The notes under the pieces: generated by a model
Databases searched by the model: none
What the model was told of the DNA's origin: nothing
What the model saw: the letters and a program-made list of their open reading frames with translations, nothing else
Part shown: piece after piece, positions 11,911 to 23,924 of the stretch
Position numbering within the stretch: the first letter of the stretch is position 1
Layout: every line of letters begins with the position of its first letter
Origin: Microvelia longipes
Lineage: Eukaryota; Arthropoda; Insecta; Hemiptera; Veliidae
Reading direction: 5' to 3'
DNA length: 64,000 nt
NCBI GenBank assembly: GCA_018340805.1
Contig: JACMZG010001914.1
Coordinates: 20,968,593 to 21,032,592 of the forward strand
Translations under genes and position numbers: made by a program

Positions 11911-12353
11911 GACACAATATAATTGTGCGAGAGAACACCAAGGAAATGTAACAAGCAAAATGCAATGCTACATCTGGGAACTGTTCCATCATTCGACATT
12001 CGTCATACTTGATGGCTCGACATAATGTCATGTCCCACTCTGTTTCGTTACGTCTAACTCATCAGGGCGCCGACAGAGCCTGAACTCACTCTGACCTTCA
12101 ATTAATTCCGAATTAATTCCGGAATTAATTGAAGGTCAGAGTGAGTTCAGACTGTCGGCGCCCTGATGAGTTAGACGTAACGAAACAGAGTGGGACATGA
12201 CATTATGTCGAGCCATCAAGTATGACGAATGTCGAATGATGGAACAGTTCCCAGATGTAGCATTGCATTTTGCTTGTTACATTTCCTTGGTGTCTCTCGC
12301 ACAATTATATTGTGTCAACTATTCATGTTTTGCAAAACTCGGTAGTATCAAAA

Positions 12354-12354
<1 letters not shown>
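11911..12354 (+). mobile_element. Foldback with hammerhead-like core
   Basis: Arms of about 200 bp (left about 11911-12115, right about 12117-12318) are nearly perfect reverse complements around a centre of AATTAATTCCG type. A tail of about 37 nt (12318-12354, containing ACTATTCATGTTTTGCAAAA) follows the right arm. Both sides abut (AT)n tracts, which suggests insertion into an AT microsatellite. The right arm contains CTGATGA (12163-12169), then GTTA-GACG-TAAC as a 4-bp hairpin, then GAAA (12182-12185). This arrangement fits the hammerhead ribozyme core consensus. A related copy is at 34.0 kb. There is no coding capacity; the open frames here are products of the palindrome. Confidence 0.8.

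Positions 12355-12355
<1 letters not shown>

Positions 12356-12403
<48 letters not shown>
12356..12403. repeat. (AT)n microsatellite
   Basis: About 23 AT units at the right edge of the foldback; together with 11846-11909 it probably represents the split insertion target. Confidence 0.95.
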
Positions 12404-12405
<2 letters not shown>

Positions 12406-12419
12406 TATATTACAACTAT

Positions 12420-12610
12420 GCCTAAAGATGGATTTTCGCACCAAGTTGCAACTCTCCAGCATAAATACGTGTGAGATACACACACACACACATACAGACA
12501 GACAACATTGTGAAAACAACTTAGAGGACCTTAAAAATACCTGAAATGGTGGCATACCGGATTCAGATTTTTTGCAAAAACAATTCTTGTCATAATGCGG
12601 TATAAATAAA
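12420..12610 (-). repeat. 5S-like retroposon family, 5' part
   Basis: In reverse it shows the family's ordered words: TTATACCGCATTATG, the degenerate GTATTTTTAAGGTCCTC segment, GTTTTCACAATGTTGTCTGT and a GT-rich run, then the GAGAGTTGCAAC segment. Truncated before the 5S-like block. Confidence 0.75.
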
Positions 12611-14039
12611 AAATAAAAGTATAATATGCAAATAATATAACAAGCAAATAAGTATAATAAATAATATATTAAATATAAATAAAAGTAAAAATATGCAGCT
12701 TTTGATAAGGAATTTATGTTCTTGATCGAATATTTAATTTTCTCTTTAATTTATTACATTCATTTGTAATTTAATTAATGATGGGGCACTAATGAGACAT
12801 TACAAAATCACTCCAATTATTTCATATTCTAAAATATATTTCGTATCTACTCCTGACAATGTATTGCAATCATGGAGACTAATGCAAATTCTAAAAGTAT
12901 TAATTTGTAAGATTTTTAACATAAGGAAGCTTGCTTATGAATTCAATTAACACTATAATTCACTTAAAAAACAAAGCTTAAGATTATTTTAGCAAGCAAA
13001 ATTTACTTCCTAGTACCCCTGAAGATTCAGGTTTAAAGCCCTAATTTTAATTTATTCAAATATTAATGGCACTTACGCAGAACAATTAACTGAAACTCGA
13101 TCACATTTTAGTAACAAAGGTTAAAAACAGATAAAGAACTGTTAACTAACTATTTTAAACAAAGATTTATTAATAGGTCATTAGAAATAAGGTTTTATCT
13201 CTAGAATAGTAATTTATTGCCTTAGAGGGCTCTAAAAACCTGATCGCTTGGGGACGAGAAAGGCAAGCCCAAGAGACCCACCCGTCTAACTACAGATTTG
13301 CATCTGATGTTTCTATTCCTAGAGAGCTCTGCCATTAACATTTTAAATGTTTCCAAAAGGAAATTAAATTTTATGGACACTTCTTAAACTTAAGTGATAC
13401 ACTAAAACTGTAATATTTTCACATTAGCAAACAAAGAAAAGAATAAATAGGTTTAAAGTAACTTGGGACAATTAAGTAAAACCACGATCTAGGCAAAGAG
13501 CCAAATGGTCTATTATGAAAGTATAGAAACTTAAAACTTACAGTCAAAAGTATATGTGTACTAGATAAAGTTAGAATTTAAGACTTAACAGTACATTAAG
13601 CTGGTTATAATTATTTATACCACTTAGCGAAGAAAACAAAATCTAGGTTTTGTGTTGCTTAGCGTGGGTGTCTTCGTATAAAATACGTAGTATACTTTTA
13701 CAAAATAACGAAAATACAAAGTTGTTCTCGCTTTAAATATTGCCTAAATCTAATTAGTTTTACTCGTTTTCAACTTGATTTTTGACAAGTTTCTATATTG
13801 TCATACTAATTTTCATCTAAATTGGTTAACCTATTCTACTTTGTGAATTTTCATTCAAATATGTTAATGAAAAAACTTTAACATAAGAACAAACATATAT
13901 ATATTAAGGTTTTGTTTTTATTTATAATGATGGAGGAAGTTGGATTTACTTAGCTCTGACATAATTCCTGTGCTTAAAATCTCATTAAAATGTATATATA
14001 TTTGAGGACAAAGGCAAAGATGATTCTCGTTATTGCAAC
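12611..14039. other. No recognised gene or element
   Basis: AT-rich sequence without a credible open frame or a repeat I could match. Confidence 0.4.
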
Positions 14040-14407
14040 ATGAAAACCTTTTGTTACAACATCAGATCTTTTAGATCGCAGTCGCCAAGACTAGAATATA
14101 AACCACTACAGTACAAATATCATGTAATCTATCGCCGCTTTATGCAGAAAAATCGATGTTGCCAAAAGACTGAGTATATTTTATTAGCCGACAGCAAGGG
14201 GGTTCACAAGTTCCAACAATTTTCATTTAAACGGGTGTATTTGCTATCTAAGGAAGAGCGAATCGAGTCCAAAGACGTCTTGTAGTATAAATTTATCGAC
14301 TTGTATATTCTAAGGACGATCGAAGTGAGTTCGAAGTTGGGAGGATGAGCATAGCGAATCCGATGTGATGAGAAAAAGTTCCAAGGTACCAATTACCCAG
14401 TTCTTTT
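14040..14407 (+). repeat. 5S-like retroposon family, 3' part
   Basis: Contains the family's two related internal segments (AGGAAGAGCGAATCGAGTCC; AGGACGATCGAAGTGAGTTC) and the conserved end GAATCCGATGTGATGAG followed by AAAGTTCCAAGGTACC. Open frames on both strands here are repeat products. Confidence 0.75.
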
Positions 14408-14765
14408 ATTTGTGAAGCAAACTAAACTACAAATCTAATTATCATAGTTTCTAGAACCGAAGAAAACTTATTCCTTGCTGTATAGAATAGTTTGCTGACT
14501 ATATTGTTGTAGTTTCTCATTAGATTAAAGTATAACGTTTAACTGTGTTATGATGGTAGAATTGAGAGTCGAGAGCTGCATACTAAGAGAGCAAAATAAT
14601 AGGTTTAGTTAGAACAATGCTTCTAAGGATAACGAATAGAGTAAGGTAACTTCTATGTAGTTATCCTTCAACATAGGACTTACCTTACAATGTCATGCGC
14701 TTTGAAAACAGCTTAACAAGCTTTTACAATAACAACAAGAAATAAAAGATTATTTTTACATTATA

Positions 14766-15230
14766 ACTTTTCCTCATTTAAACCGTAGGCATATAGGAAA
14801 AGTATTGTGTTTGCAAAAAAATCCGAAACCAGGATAAAACCAGAATTATCCGTTTAGGTCTCCTTAGTGGTTTTCGCAAAGTTGTCTCGCTGTATGTGTG
14901 TGTGTGCCTATGTATGTGTGTGTGTGTGTCTGTAATCATCGTAGCTCCTAGTGTATTCATGCTATAGAGTTGAAACTTCGTACAAAAATCAGTCTACCGC
15001 TGTAGTTTTGCAGCAGATTATGACGTCATTAACCCGCAATAATGACAGCAAAAATATAGAAAAATTTAAAAAAAGGAAAAATGATGCGATCGGATTGATT
15101 TGAGACGGATGTAGCTATGTATAAGACTAACATTTGCTATGTTTCATTTCATTATTAGCATTAGTTTAATTTTTATTGAATGACTTGCGTACGTTTTTTT
15201 AAAAAATTGTAAAAATCAGAAAATGATTTA
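14766..15230 (+). repeat. 5S-like retroposon family, 5' part
   Basis: Begins with TTTTCCTCATTTAAACCGTA, then a degenerate TTATCCGTTTAGGTCTCCTT segment, TTTTCGCAAAGTTGTC, a GT-rich stretch, ATAGAGTTGAAACTTCGTAC and ATGACGTCATTAACCCGCAA. It fades out near 15.2 kb, before the 5S-like block. Confidence 0.8.
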
Positions 15231-15289
15231 ATTAGGTTTAAATTTTGTACTAAAGTATACCTTTACGTCATAAATAAGTACATAACGTT

Positions 15290-15486
15290 TCGATTTAACA
15301 CACACACACACACACACACATACACATACAGTCATACATACAGATAGACAACTTTGTTAAAACCACTTAGGGAGGTGTTAAAAACATCTGAAACAGATAA
15401 TTCCGGTGACATCAAGGTTCTAGATTTTCCTATTTTCAACACAATATTTTTCCTATATACCTGCGGTATAAATTAGGAAAATTAAT
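15290..15486 (-). repeat. 5S-like retroposon family, 5' part
   Basis: A (CA)n run at 15300-15320, then GACAACTTTGTTAAAACCAC, a CATCTGAAACAGATAATTCC segment and the terminal GGTATAAATTAGGAAAA. It is oriented opposite to the neighbouring copy at 14766-15230. Confidence 0.8.
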
Positions 15487-16990
15487 AATGAGTGTAATTG
15501 AGTGAGAGATATTTTAGAGACAGTGGGTAAAAGATATTTTGATGGTCTGTATCTAAAAAGTAAAGCGATAAGGGTAAAAATTTACAGGACTACAAATGTT
15601 GGTTTTCTTCAGTAGTAACCATTAAATTAAAAAAAAAATAGTTACAATATTTTTATGATTTTGCTGAGTCATCATGAGGATGAAATCACGAGAATTTTGG
15701 TTTTCTTACTCTACTCTGTCCTGTAAATCATGTAACCTAAAAGTTCATAAATCATAAGACGTAGAAAGTCACTCCTGGGCTCCCGGACTATAAGTAAAGG
15801 CGTAAACAAAGAATATAATAGGTATAGAATGTCGGAAGGTATACGAGACTGTCAGACAAAAAGTAGGGGTGAACTCTGTCCTGATCTCTAGCGGGAGCTC
15901 AGGAACTAATCCTTCTTACCATAACTTTTTTTTCACTCTTCTAAGTTAATATTATGAAAAATATCGTTCTTTATTACCATTTTAACGGCACGAGTATCTA
16001 CTTAAAATTGTTCATTATTATGTTTGAGAATGAATGTTCATTATTACGTAAAGAATATATTTAGATAAATCAGTATAGTGCCAAGAGAAATTTGCTAAAA
16101 AAGACGATATGAACGCATTCTCGTTGTTGGCTCAGTGAAATTACCAAATTACGTACTAGCGCTCCTGTTAACTGGCTACGGAACTAACCTTTCCTTATCC
16201 GAAGTAATAAATCTTAGGACCATCTTTCTTTATCTAAATATTCTTTGGCATAAAATAAAAACTAATATTTTAATCGAGTTCTCAAAACGTATCTCTTTTA
16301 TACCCTAATAGCATTGAGTTAAAATAGTGCTGAAAATTAGCAAAATTATTTAAAAAAGAAGTGGCGTCTTAGATTTTTCATGATGTGCTTAGACGAAAAT
16401 CCTTACGTTTTACTAGTCTTTGTCTCATATTTCAGCTAGAATTTCCACAATGAGACAACTAAATTTGGAAGCATAAAACAGAAAACGTCTCTACATTTCC
16501 GCATATCAAACAGCTTAAATAACTATCATTCAACGCCTAAGTTTTAAAAAAAACTCTTATATTCATAGAATTTTTAAGCAATATTTTGAAAAAAGAACTA
16601 TCTTCCTTTTGTCACATTAAAAGTCTTTGAATGTGTCCCATCAGAGTTGTTCTAGACATGTAAAAGTTAAAAATAAAATTTTAAATTTTATTAACTAACT
16701 CAAAGATATAAAACTTTGCCACAACTTCTTTAGAAGTGTAAAAAGGTTTAAATAACATACATCATATGTTTTCAACTACTATGATAATTTTTGTTTTGTA
16801 AACCAACATACATCATTGTAACTTAAAATACATACCTTATTAGCTTATATTTTTTTCATAAACTAACATATAATTGTAATTTTTAGAATAGATGCTTTAT
16901 TGCTTAGCTTATAAATGTTTTTTTTTTATAAACAAATATGTATTATACTTATATTTAGCTGGTATATAAATATAAATATAATATATATAT

Positions 16991-17043
<53 letters not shown>

Positions 17044-18602
17044 TATATATATCTTTATTTATTTTTGTTCATTTATATATATTTGATGTTTGTATAGGAA
17101 GATATACATAGAAGAATATAGTTACAACTATTTGCAATCAGAATGTGCATTTTGATATGGAAAGATTTTACAGAAATACGTAACTGGTATTTCAGTAAAA
17201 ATTTTTACAATTACAATTTTAAATTAAACCTTTTGCTTTTTAATCGTATCTACTTTAATGTGATAGAGAAATTAGTGTTAGTATAGTAAGTATTCCTGAA
17301 TTTAGGCAACGGTTTGAACACGTGGATACTGAGGCCATGAATTAACAGTAGTAATTCCCCTAAGATTCCCAAAAAAGAACCACCAGGAAGTATTAAGTAA
17401 GAATTGCCTTTGATTTTTCATTCCAAACAACCATCAGCTTCAACACAATAACTCTTCGGTTAAACAACAATTCAATAAAACTCTTAACAAAAAATACGAC
17501 TTTTTACCCTTCAATACCCTTTTTTCAAAAACATAAATATGACCTTGTAAGAAAACCCAATTATTGATTCTATAAGTTATTGGGAGCTACGTTAATAAAA
17601 GTTTCTACCAAAAGGGAAAAACTTTATACCTTTAATTACATTTTTTCCATACTTAGAAAATTAATGTTCAGCATGTTTTACCCTTTTTGCACTTTTCCCC
17701 TTACCCATACATTTTCCCTTTTTCGAGTACTTGGGATGTGATTTATCCAAAACAACAGGTGCTGCACTGTACATAGGGAGCTATCATTGTTAACAACTCT
17801 CGGTGAAGTTGCTAAAATGCTCTTAAAAATACTGCAAAGGGAAAAAGGATTGGAGTAAAGGGGTAGATTATCACTGGCTCCAGGCAGTGTTTCATTATTT
17901 GTTTCTAAGCTTTGTTATTTGTTTTAATTAAATATACTCTCAGCCATATTTGAATGTTGAAACTTTATAAAAAAAAATTTAATGCATTTATAGGGTTGAT
18001 TTATTATTCATATATTATAGCCTAAAAAATTGTAATAACAATTTTAATGAATATGTTGTTTTTCAACAAGAAATTTTAACATAAACATATCTAAGAAACT
18101 TAGCGGTTTACTAACCCCCTTGCTATTTAATTAAATAGTATGCAATTTTTGAAACACCAACACGTTAATCGGAAAATAACTGAGAAAAGTTAGGAATGGA
18201 TTTAAGAAATAGAAAGCAACAGATGTAGTGAAACTTAAAAATAAGGTTGTTTTTAATGTTACCTCACGCTATTTTTTACTTTCTCAAACCTTAATTTATT
18301 TATTTAAAAAATCGTACAAAACGTGCTATGTTACTTTTTGTGATCAACGTTTATTTTTTAAAAAATGTGTGTAAGATAGATAAATTTTAACATGGTTGAA
18401 GTTGCGTGATAACCTCCCCCCATTCTCCTTCTCCGGTCTTTTTATACCTTCGAATGAAAAGTCGCATCACATATCTTCTTAGTTACTCAGAGTTGGGGGG
18501 AGGGGGAAGAAAAAGTGTATTAGTATCTTACCAGGGGAGAAAAAGAATAAAAAACAGGTTAAAGATAGAAATAATGCTTCCGTGTAAAAATTAATGAATA
18601 AA
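15487..18602. other. No gene recognised; one AT microsatellite
   Basis: AT-rich sequence. The only clear structure is the (AT)n tract at 16977-17053. No coding region supported. Confidence 0.4.
16977..17053. repeat. (AT)n microsatellite
   Basis: Alternating AT with two phase slips. Confidence 0.95.
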
Positions 18603-18725
18603 TCGGGTACGGGGTACCTCGTTTACAACTTCGGATTTGCTTCACTTGTCCTTGGAATGTCACGATTATCCAAAGTTTAAGGCGATACGACTTCGATCTC
18701 GCTCCGCTAGATCTCAATATAATAT
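18603..18725 (-). repeat. 5S-like retroposon family, 3' end fragment
   Basis: GGGTACGGGGTACCTCG at its plus-strand start is the reverse of the family's conserved terminus. TTCGGATTTGCTTCACTTGT and CGATCTCGCTCCGCTAG match the internal segments. Confidence 0.6.
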
Positions 18726-20029
18726 ACTACTACTACTCACAGTCAGACAACTTTTTATTAGGAAAATAATTAAAAAATACCTACCAAAGATTGACCTTAA
18801 TAAACATTATGCGCAGCATACTTACTCTACGAGGTCATAACAAAATAATCTAATTAGAACTGATTTAGTTGTGAGTGCATTGCTCAGAAGACATTCTCAC
18901 TACATTTCTCAAAAGTTATTTAATATTTGTCCTAACTAATTAAAAATTTAAAAATTAGCAACAAACATCTCTATAAATGGTTACTTAATAACATTTTTTT
19001 TAGTATTGAGAAATTAGTACAGTAAACTAAGAAATACCCAATTACCCATTTAATTCTATCAATAAATTTGTGATATTATAATTCTATGATCTATAATCTC
19101 AATATAGAATTGATATTATATTTTAGATCTCAATATTTCAACACTTGAATTTATATTTGAGATCTCAATATTTTAACTAACACTATTTTTACTATATTTT
19201 CATTGATCTATTTTGTTTTTAATTATTTTTTTTATATTATACTTGTTTTATAATTTATTATAATTTAATTTAAGTTTAAGTTAAATTAGTATTAATATCT
19301 AATAATATTATATTAAAATATTATTTATTTAATGGAAAGAACATTTATTATATAATATTGTTCTATTTATTTTTTTCAATTTTTATGTACCATTTATTTT
19401 AACATAATTTATAACATTTATTTTCTATTTATGTATGTATTTGTTATTATCATAACTTTTAAATCATATTGTTTTTATTTTTTCTTTTCTTCTTTACATT
19501 AATTTAAAAAAGTAGGCTAAGTATAATTGGTGCATATTCATAAATGAATAAAAAAAAAAAAAAATCAAAAGTTTATGAATGAAAGCGAGCATGCATGTAT
19601 GTATGAATGTTGCATGTTTAAAAGAATGAATGAATGTTTAATCATCCTTATTTTATTATTTACATTTGTTCGCTTTTTGTTACTTATTTATTTTTTCATA
19701 GATGTCTTTAGATAAGATGTCTCTCTTTATCGCATTCCACTATTGTATCAACTGGTTGTATATTTGTTTTTAATTATATAGATTATTAAAGAATTTTTAT
19801 TCGTGCCAACGGACATTATTCATCAGTAGCATTATTGTACATTACGTTTTGTTACTTTGTATTATTTGCGGTGAAACGTCACGTTTTTGACACATGTACA
19901 ATACTTTTACAAATATTTTTAAGTGTCGCGCCAAAAAAAATATATTTTTGCCAAAAGCGGGTCGAACGTCAAAAAATAGTTAAATGGTTAAATTTTATAG
20001 GCATAGGCGATCAAAGTTTGAAACTTTAA
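18726..20029. other. Extremely AT-rich, no feature
   Basis: Stretches such as 19070-19520 are nearly all A/T with TATTA-type simple sequence. The open frame at 19835-20029 has no recognisable domain. Confidence 0.45.
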
Positions 20030-20160
20030 AAGTCTATATTTTTAAAATGGTGACTATCATCATAATGACATTTAGTGGGTCAATTGACCACATATAAAAA
20101 TATATTTGTGTCAAATTTCGACTCAAATGGTCAAATTTACAATAAAATATTTCAAAAATA
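20030..20160 (+). repeat. Dispersed repeat E, copy 1
   Basis: Contains ATCATCATAATGACATTTAG and TGGGTCAATTGACCACA. The same words occur in reverse complement at 29495-29575. TGGTCAATTGACCA is itself a palindrome in the core. Family unknown. Confidence 0.6.
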
Positions 20161-20214
20161 GTTATTTTTTAATTTATGATTACTCGGCATAATAAGTTAA
20201 TGTAGTCTGAATTA

Positions 20215-20440
20215 TCATCTGATCACCCCAACTAGACCTTGCGTCTGATTTTTGTGCCAAGTTTAGGAATAACACGGCAGGAGTTATTTACACTGACACA
20301 AAGACAGATATACAGCTCATAATAAAAAAAACATTCAGAACGCCGTAATAGTGTCTGAAACAGATAATTATGATGAAACCTAGTTTTAGGATGAACACAA
20401 TATTTTTCCTTATTCCTTACTCATACATTACGCAGTGGGC
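20215..20440 (-). repeat. 5S-like retroposon family, 5' part
   Basis: Diverged minus copy: GACACAAAGACAGATATACAG, then GTGTCTGAAACAGATAATTA, CCTAGTTTTAGGATGAACAC and AATATTTTTCCT. A very similar subfamily fragment is at 28990-29045. Confidence 0.6.
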
Positions 20441-21410
20441 GGGGAAAAATTAAATAAAAATTACTGAACATAAGCATGACTCCTATAGAAATATTCATAA
20501 AAGATTAATAATATAAAGACTATCATACTTAAAATTAATGAACATAAAATATAATAAACTCATAATTAAAGATAAGTTAAGCCAATAAAGTTGAATTAAT
20601 TTAAATTTAACTTAACTCTACCATTTATAATTTAATTATTTATTTTAGAATAAAGTAAAGTCAAAATTCTAATTTATCTATTTAATGTTCTCGTCGCCTT
20701 TTTGTCTTCTCTTTATTTAGACCATATTGCTTATCACTTTATCTTAGTCTTATAGTTACTGCTATTTATTTACCTCGTCTAAAAGTGCGTTTTTAATGAT
20801 TCCACCGAAGTAAACAAATTATGATAAGAAGCCAAGAAGCAAAGCAACAATATATTATAAAGTTGTATGGGACCAGGTAGTATATAAAAATCAGACAAAT
20901 GACGTCACATTTCTTACCTGATATTTTATCCTTTCTCTCTATTCTTTTTACCTTTTTATATATTATTTTCTCTAATCAGGTCTAGCTATTTCCAGCCAGC
21001 TATTTTTTCTCATTTTACCCAAGATAGGAATAGTTGTTGAAAGCCTCCCTCAATGACCACACGATATAAAAGCATTACTAGACCTACAATACGACCCTTT
21101 TTTAACCTCTGACAATGGAATGAAAAGTACAGGTTTCCCTACATTATCCTATTCATTCAATACCTATTTTTAAAGGTCTTTCTTTGTGAGGAATAAGAAA
21201 AATATGTTGAAGCATCAACTAAACTAAACTACACATCTTTCCAAAAAAAAGTATTTCCCACTAAATGAAATTCAAAACAATGGCTAAGCAATTATTTTTT
21301 TATACATAGATGCCCAATTGCGATTTATTATATCCATGAAATTAGTTTTCCTGCCTAAATAACCCACAACGAGAGAACCAACGAAAATAGTATATTCTGT
21401 TACATGATGT
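20441..21410. other. No recognised feature
   Basis: AT-rich sequence with no supported gene or repeat. Confidence 0.4.
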
Positions 21411-22140
21411 GAAACAGGTTTTTTTCACCGTGTCGACTATATTTACGGTCAAGCGAAGCGAGGAGACAGTAAAAAGAGCCGAATCATGTAGCATATAAGG
21501 ATTCAAATAAAGGTCTATCCACAAATATAGTTTTAAGCAAATAATAATAGTAAAACCGGCTTTTAACCAAATAAAGGTCATCCTCAGTACCTACAAACAA
21601 GAAGGACGCTCAAATAAATAAAATACATTTAGTACACAATAAATACAATCAATACAATAAAAAACAAGAAGTAAAACATAAAATATGGTCAATCAAAAAG
21701 TTAAAAAGAAATGGAGTAAAATATTACCGGTGAGAAGAAATTGTTTTTTCTTTTTGAGTCTAGTATAAAATAATTTCTTCTCACCGGTAATTTATTACTC
21801 CATTTCTTTTTAACTTTTTGATTGACTATATTTTATGTTTTACTTCTTGTTTCTTATTGTATTAATTGTATTTATTGTGTACTAATTGTATTTTATTTAT
21901 TTGATCGTCCTCTTGTTTGTAGGTACTGAGGATGACCTTTATTTGGTTAAAAGCCGGTTTTACTATCATTATATGCTTAAAACTATATTTGTGGATAGAC
22001 CTTTATTTAAATCCTTATAATATGGAATCCACTGGCGCTAAAGTCACTAAAATGTAGCATATGCTATTTTTTCGAGCATAGTAATAGTAAACAACTATTT
22101 AGAAGAGAAACAGTATAATATATAAAACTTTACCGGTACA
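21411..22140 (+). repeat. Dispersed repeat F, interrupted by a foldback
   Basis: The outer parts (21411-21496 and 22052-22140) join into a sequence resembling 41485-41640: a TCGACTATATTTACGGTCAA / GCGACTATACTTACTGGCGA segment, a GCGAAGCGAGxxACAGT segment, AATAGCCGA, and ATGTAGCATATGCTATTTTT. The foldback at 21497-22051 splits it. Confidence 0.65.
21486..22062 (+). mobile_element. Foldback insertion, PLE-like, with 11-bp target duplication
   Basis: Perfect 11-bp direct repeats ATGTAGCATAT lie at 21486-21496 and 22052-22062. The 41.5-kb copy of repeat F supplies an approximate empty site. Arms of about 240 bp (from 21497 and to about 22016) face each other around a loop near 21750-21770. A 35-nt tail (22017-22051) contains TCCACTGGCGCT, similar to the tail CTCCACCTGCGCTTC of the element at 0.9 kb. 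The right arm has CTGAGGA (21926-21932), TGACC, loop, GGTT and AAAAGCCGG. No coding capacity. Confidence 0.8.
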
Positions 22141-22564
22141 ATTTTTTAAATGCCTCGTTGGCCAAAAATTTCATATTTTTATCTAAGATAACTAAAATGT
22201 AAGTTTAGTATACCTAAACCTAAATCTAAGTTAACTCTATCAGAAATCTAGTGTTATAAAACCAAGTTTATAATTACTTAAAATCTTTCCAAAATAATTA
22301 TAAAACTTAAAGCATTAAGGCTTAATGGAAGGTGTGCAATAATATTAAAATATTATGATAAGCTCTAAAGATGTCCCCATGAGATAAGATAGAAAATTAA
22401 GCGTAGTCTGGAAGGCTGTACGTGATATACCGTATTACAAGGGGTTTAGCGGAACCCTCATTGTATTGTTTGGTCATTTACTTCCATTTTCATACAAGGG
22501 TTTGAAACGAACCATTTAAATATAAAGACAATAACAGACATTTGAATTCATGAAGATATTCAAG

Positions 22565-22745
22565 AATTCATCGGAGTACGATGATAACAGACACACACAT
22601 AAAGGCGGACAACTTTGTGAAAACTACTTGGGAGGTCTTAAAAACTCCTGAAACGGATAATTCAGAAGAAATCCCGGTTTTAAATTTTATTTGCAAACAT
22701 AATAATTCCCCTGTATACCTACGGTATAAATGAGGATAAGTAAAA
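22565..22745 (-). repeat. 5S-like retroposon family, 5' part
   Basis: ACACACACATAAAGGCGGAC, AACTTTGTGAAAACTACTTG, the CTCCTGAAACGGATAATTC segment and the end GGTATAAATGAGGATAAG, in the family's reversed order. Confidence 0.8.
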
Positions 22746-23924
22746 AGGTAAATTATTAACTTGGCAGTAAAGCGTAATTTATAAACTTTAATACAATGCA
22801 AATATTTTTAAGGGTGAGCAAAGCAACAATAAATAAAAGAAAGTAAATAAATAATACAACTGTTTATTATTATAGATTTTCTACAAGTCCCAATTTTTTT
22901 CTGTAGTTTATGCCTGGAAATATTGTTTTGATATAAATTAATTTAAATTTAATTTTAATAAAGCTGTTGAGGTTTAATTTGTAGATATAGGTAACAATCA
23001 ATATTGGTAGACACTGTGAAGGCGCAGGTCCAACCAGTAAGACTAATTTAAAATTGTCACCGCAGTAACAAAACAATTTTTGTCGCGCTAAAAAATGTCA
23101 CCATGTTCAAAATTACCTCTAGAAAGCAACTAGTAGCATGCAACACGACAACAGTAACGCTTAACATGAAAAACCCAAATTTAGTTAAGAACGAAAGAAT
23201 AGAAAGTCATTTTAATACATCCAAATTTAGTTATTACGTTTCTTCAATCACGAGGTTAAAGGTTCAAATCGAGATTAGAGGCTACTCCTCCGATTTTGGC
23301 GTTGAAAACTATTTTTTTATCGTAAAACAGTTGACGTGGCTATAACTTTATATATTGCCTATCTAAAATATTTTATATTTTTTTATATTAATCTAAAGTA
23401 GGGTTTTCAAATTCAAAGCTTAACTGCTTACCTATGACACTTGGTGCTAACACAGGAATCAATGGATACCTTTTATATATTTAATAATAGCATTGTAGGT
23501 TTAAATTCTTATTCTTTATTTGAAACCTTGGAGTACATCAGAGTAATGAAATCAGTTTTTACTACTGTTAATATTTATTTAAAATGAAGCATAACCGTCT
23601 TCCAATGATTTTGGTTTTTAATAGTGTAATTTTGGTTTTTGTATTTTTGTTCTATTATACCCTGTGGCGAAGACTTGGTTCTCTAATTATAATATAAAGA
23701 CTATCGTACTTTGTAAATGATTAATATACTAACTTAACATACTAAATAAAAATACGTGATATGCCATGCATAAATAAAAGATTATTTAAAATTTAACTTA
23801 ACTCTACTATTTAAATATATTTTTTATTTTAAAAGTAGTAAAATCAAATTATTATTATTAGTCTTGTGATTTGCAAAAAATCTTAATAAAAGTTCAAAAC
23901 AAAGTCAAAACAGGACTGAATGTG
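22746..23924. other. No recognised gene
   Basis: The open frames at 22870-23076 (minus) and 23103-23345 (plus) were examined; neither shows a domain. A short open exon cannot be excluded. Confidence 0.4.

Noticed and set aside
12197..12544. 115-codon frame running from the foldback through (AT)n into a retroposon copy
   Set aside because: It crosses three unrelated repeats and is mirrored on the opposite arm; not a gene.
23103..23345. 80-codon plus-strand frame with mixed composition
   Set aside because: Better composition than most but no recognisable domain or splice sites; a real exon cannot be shown.
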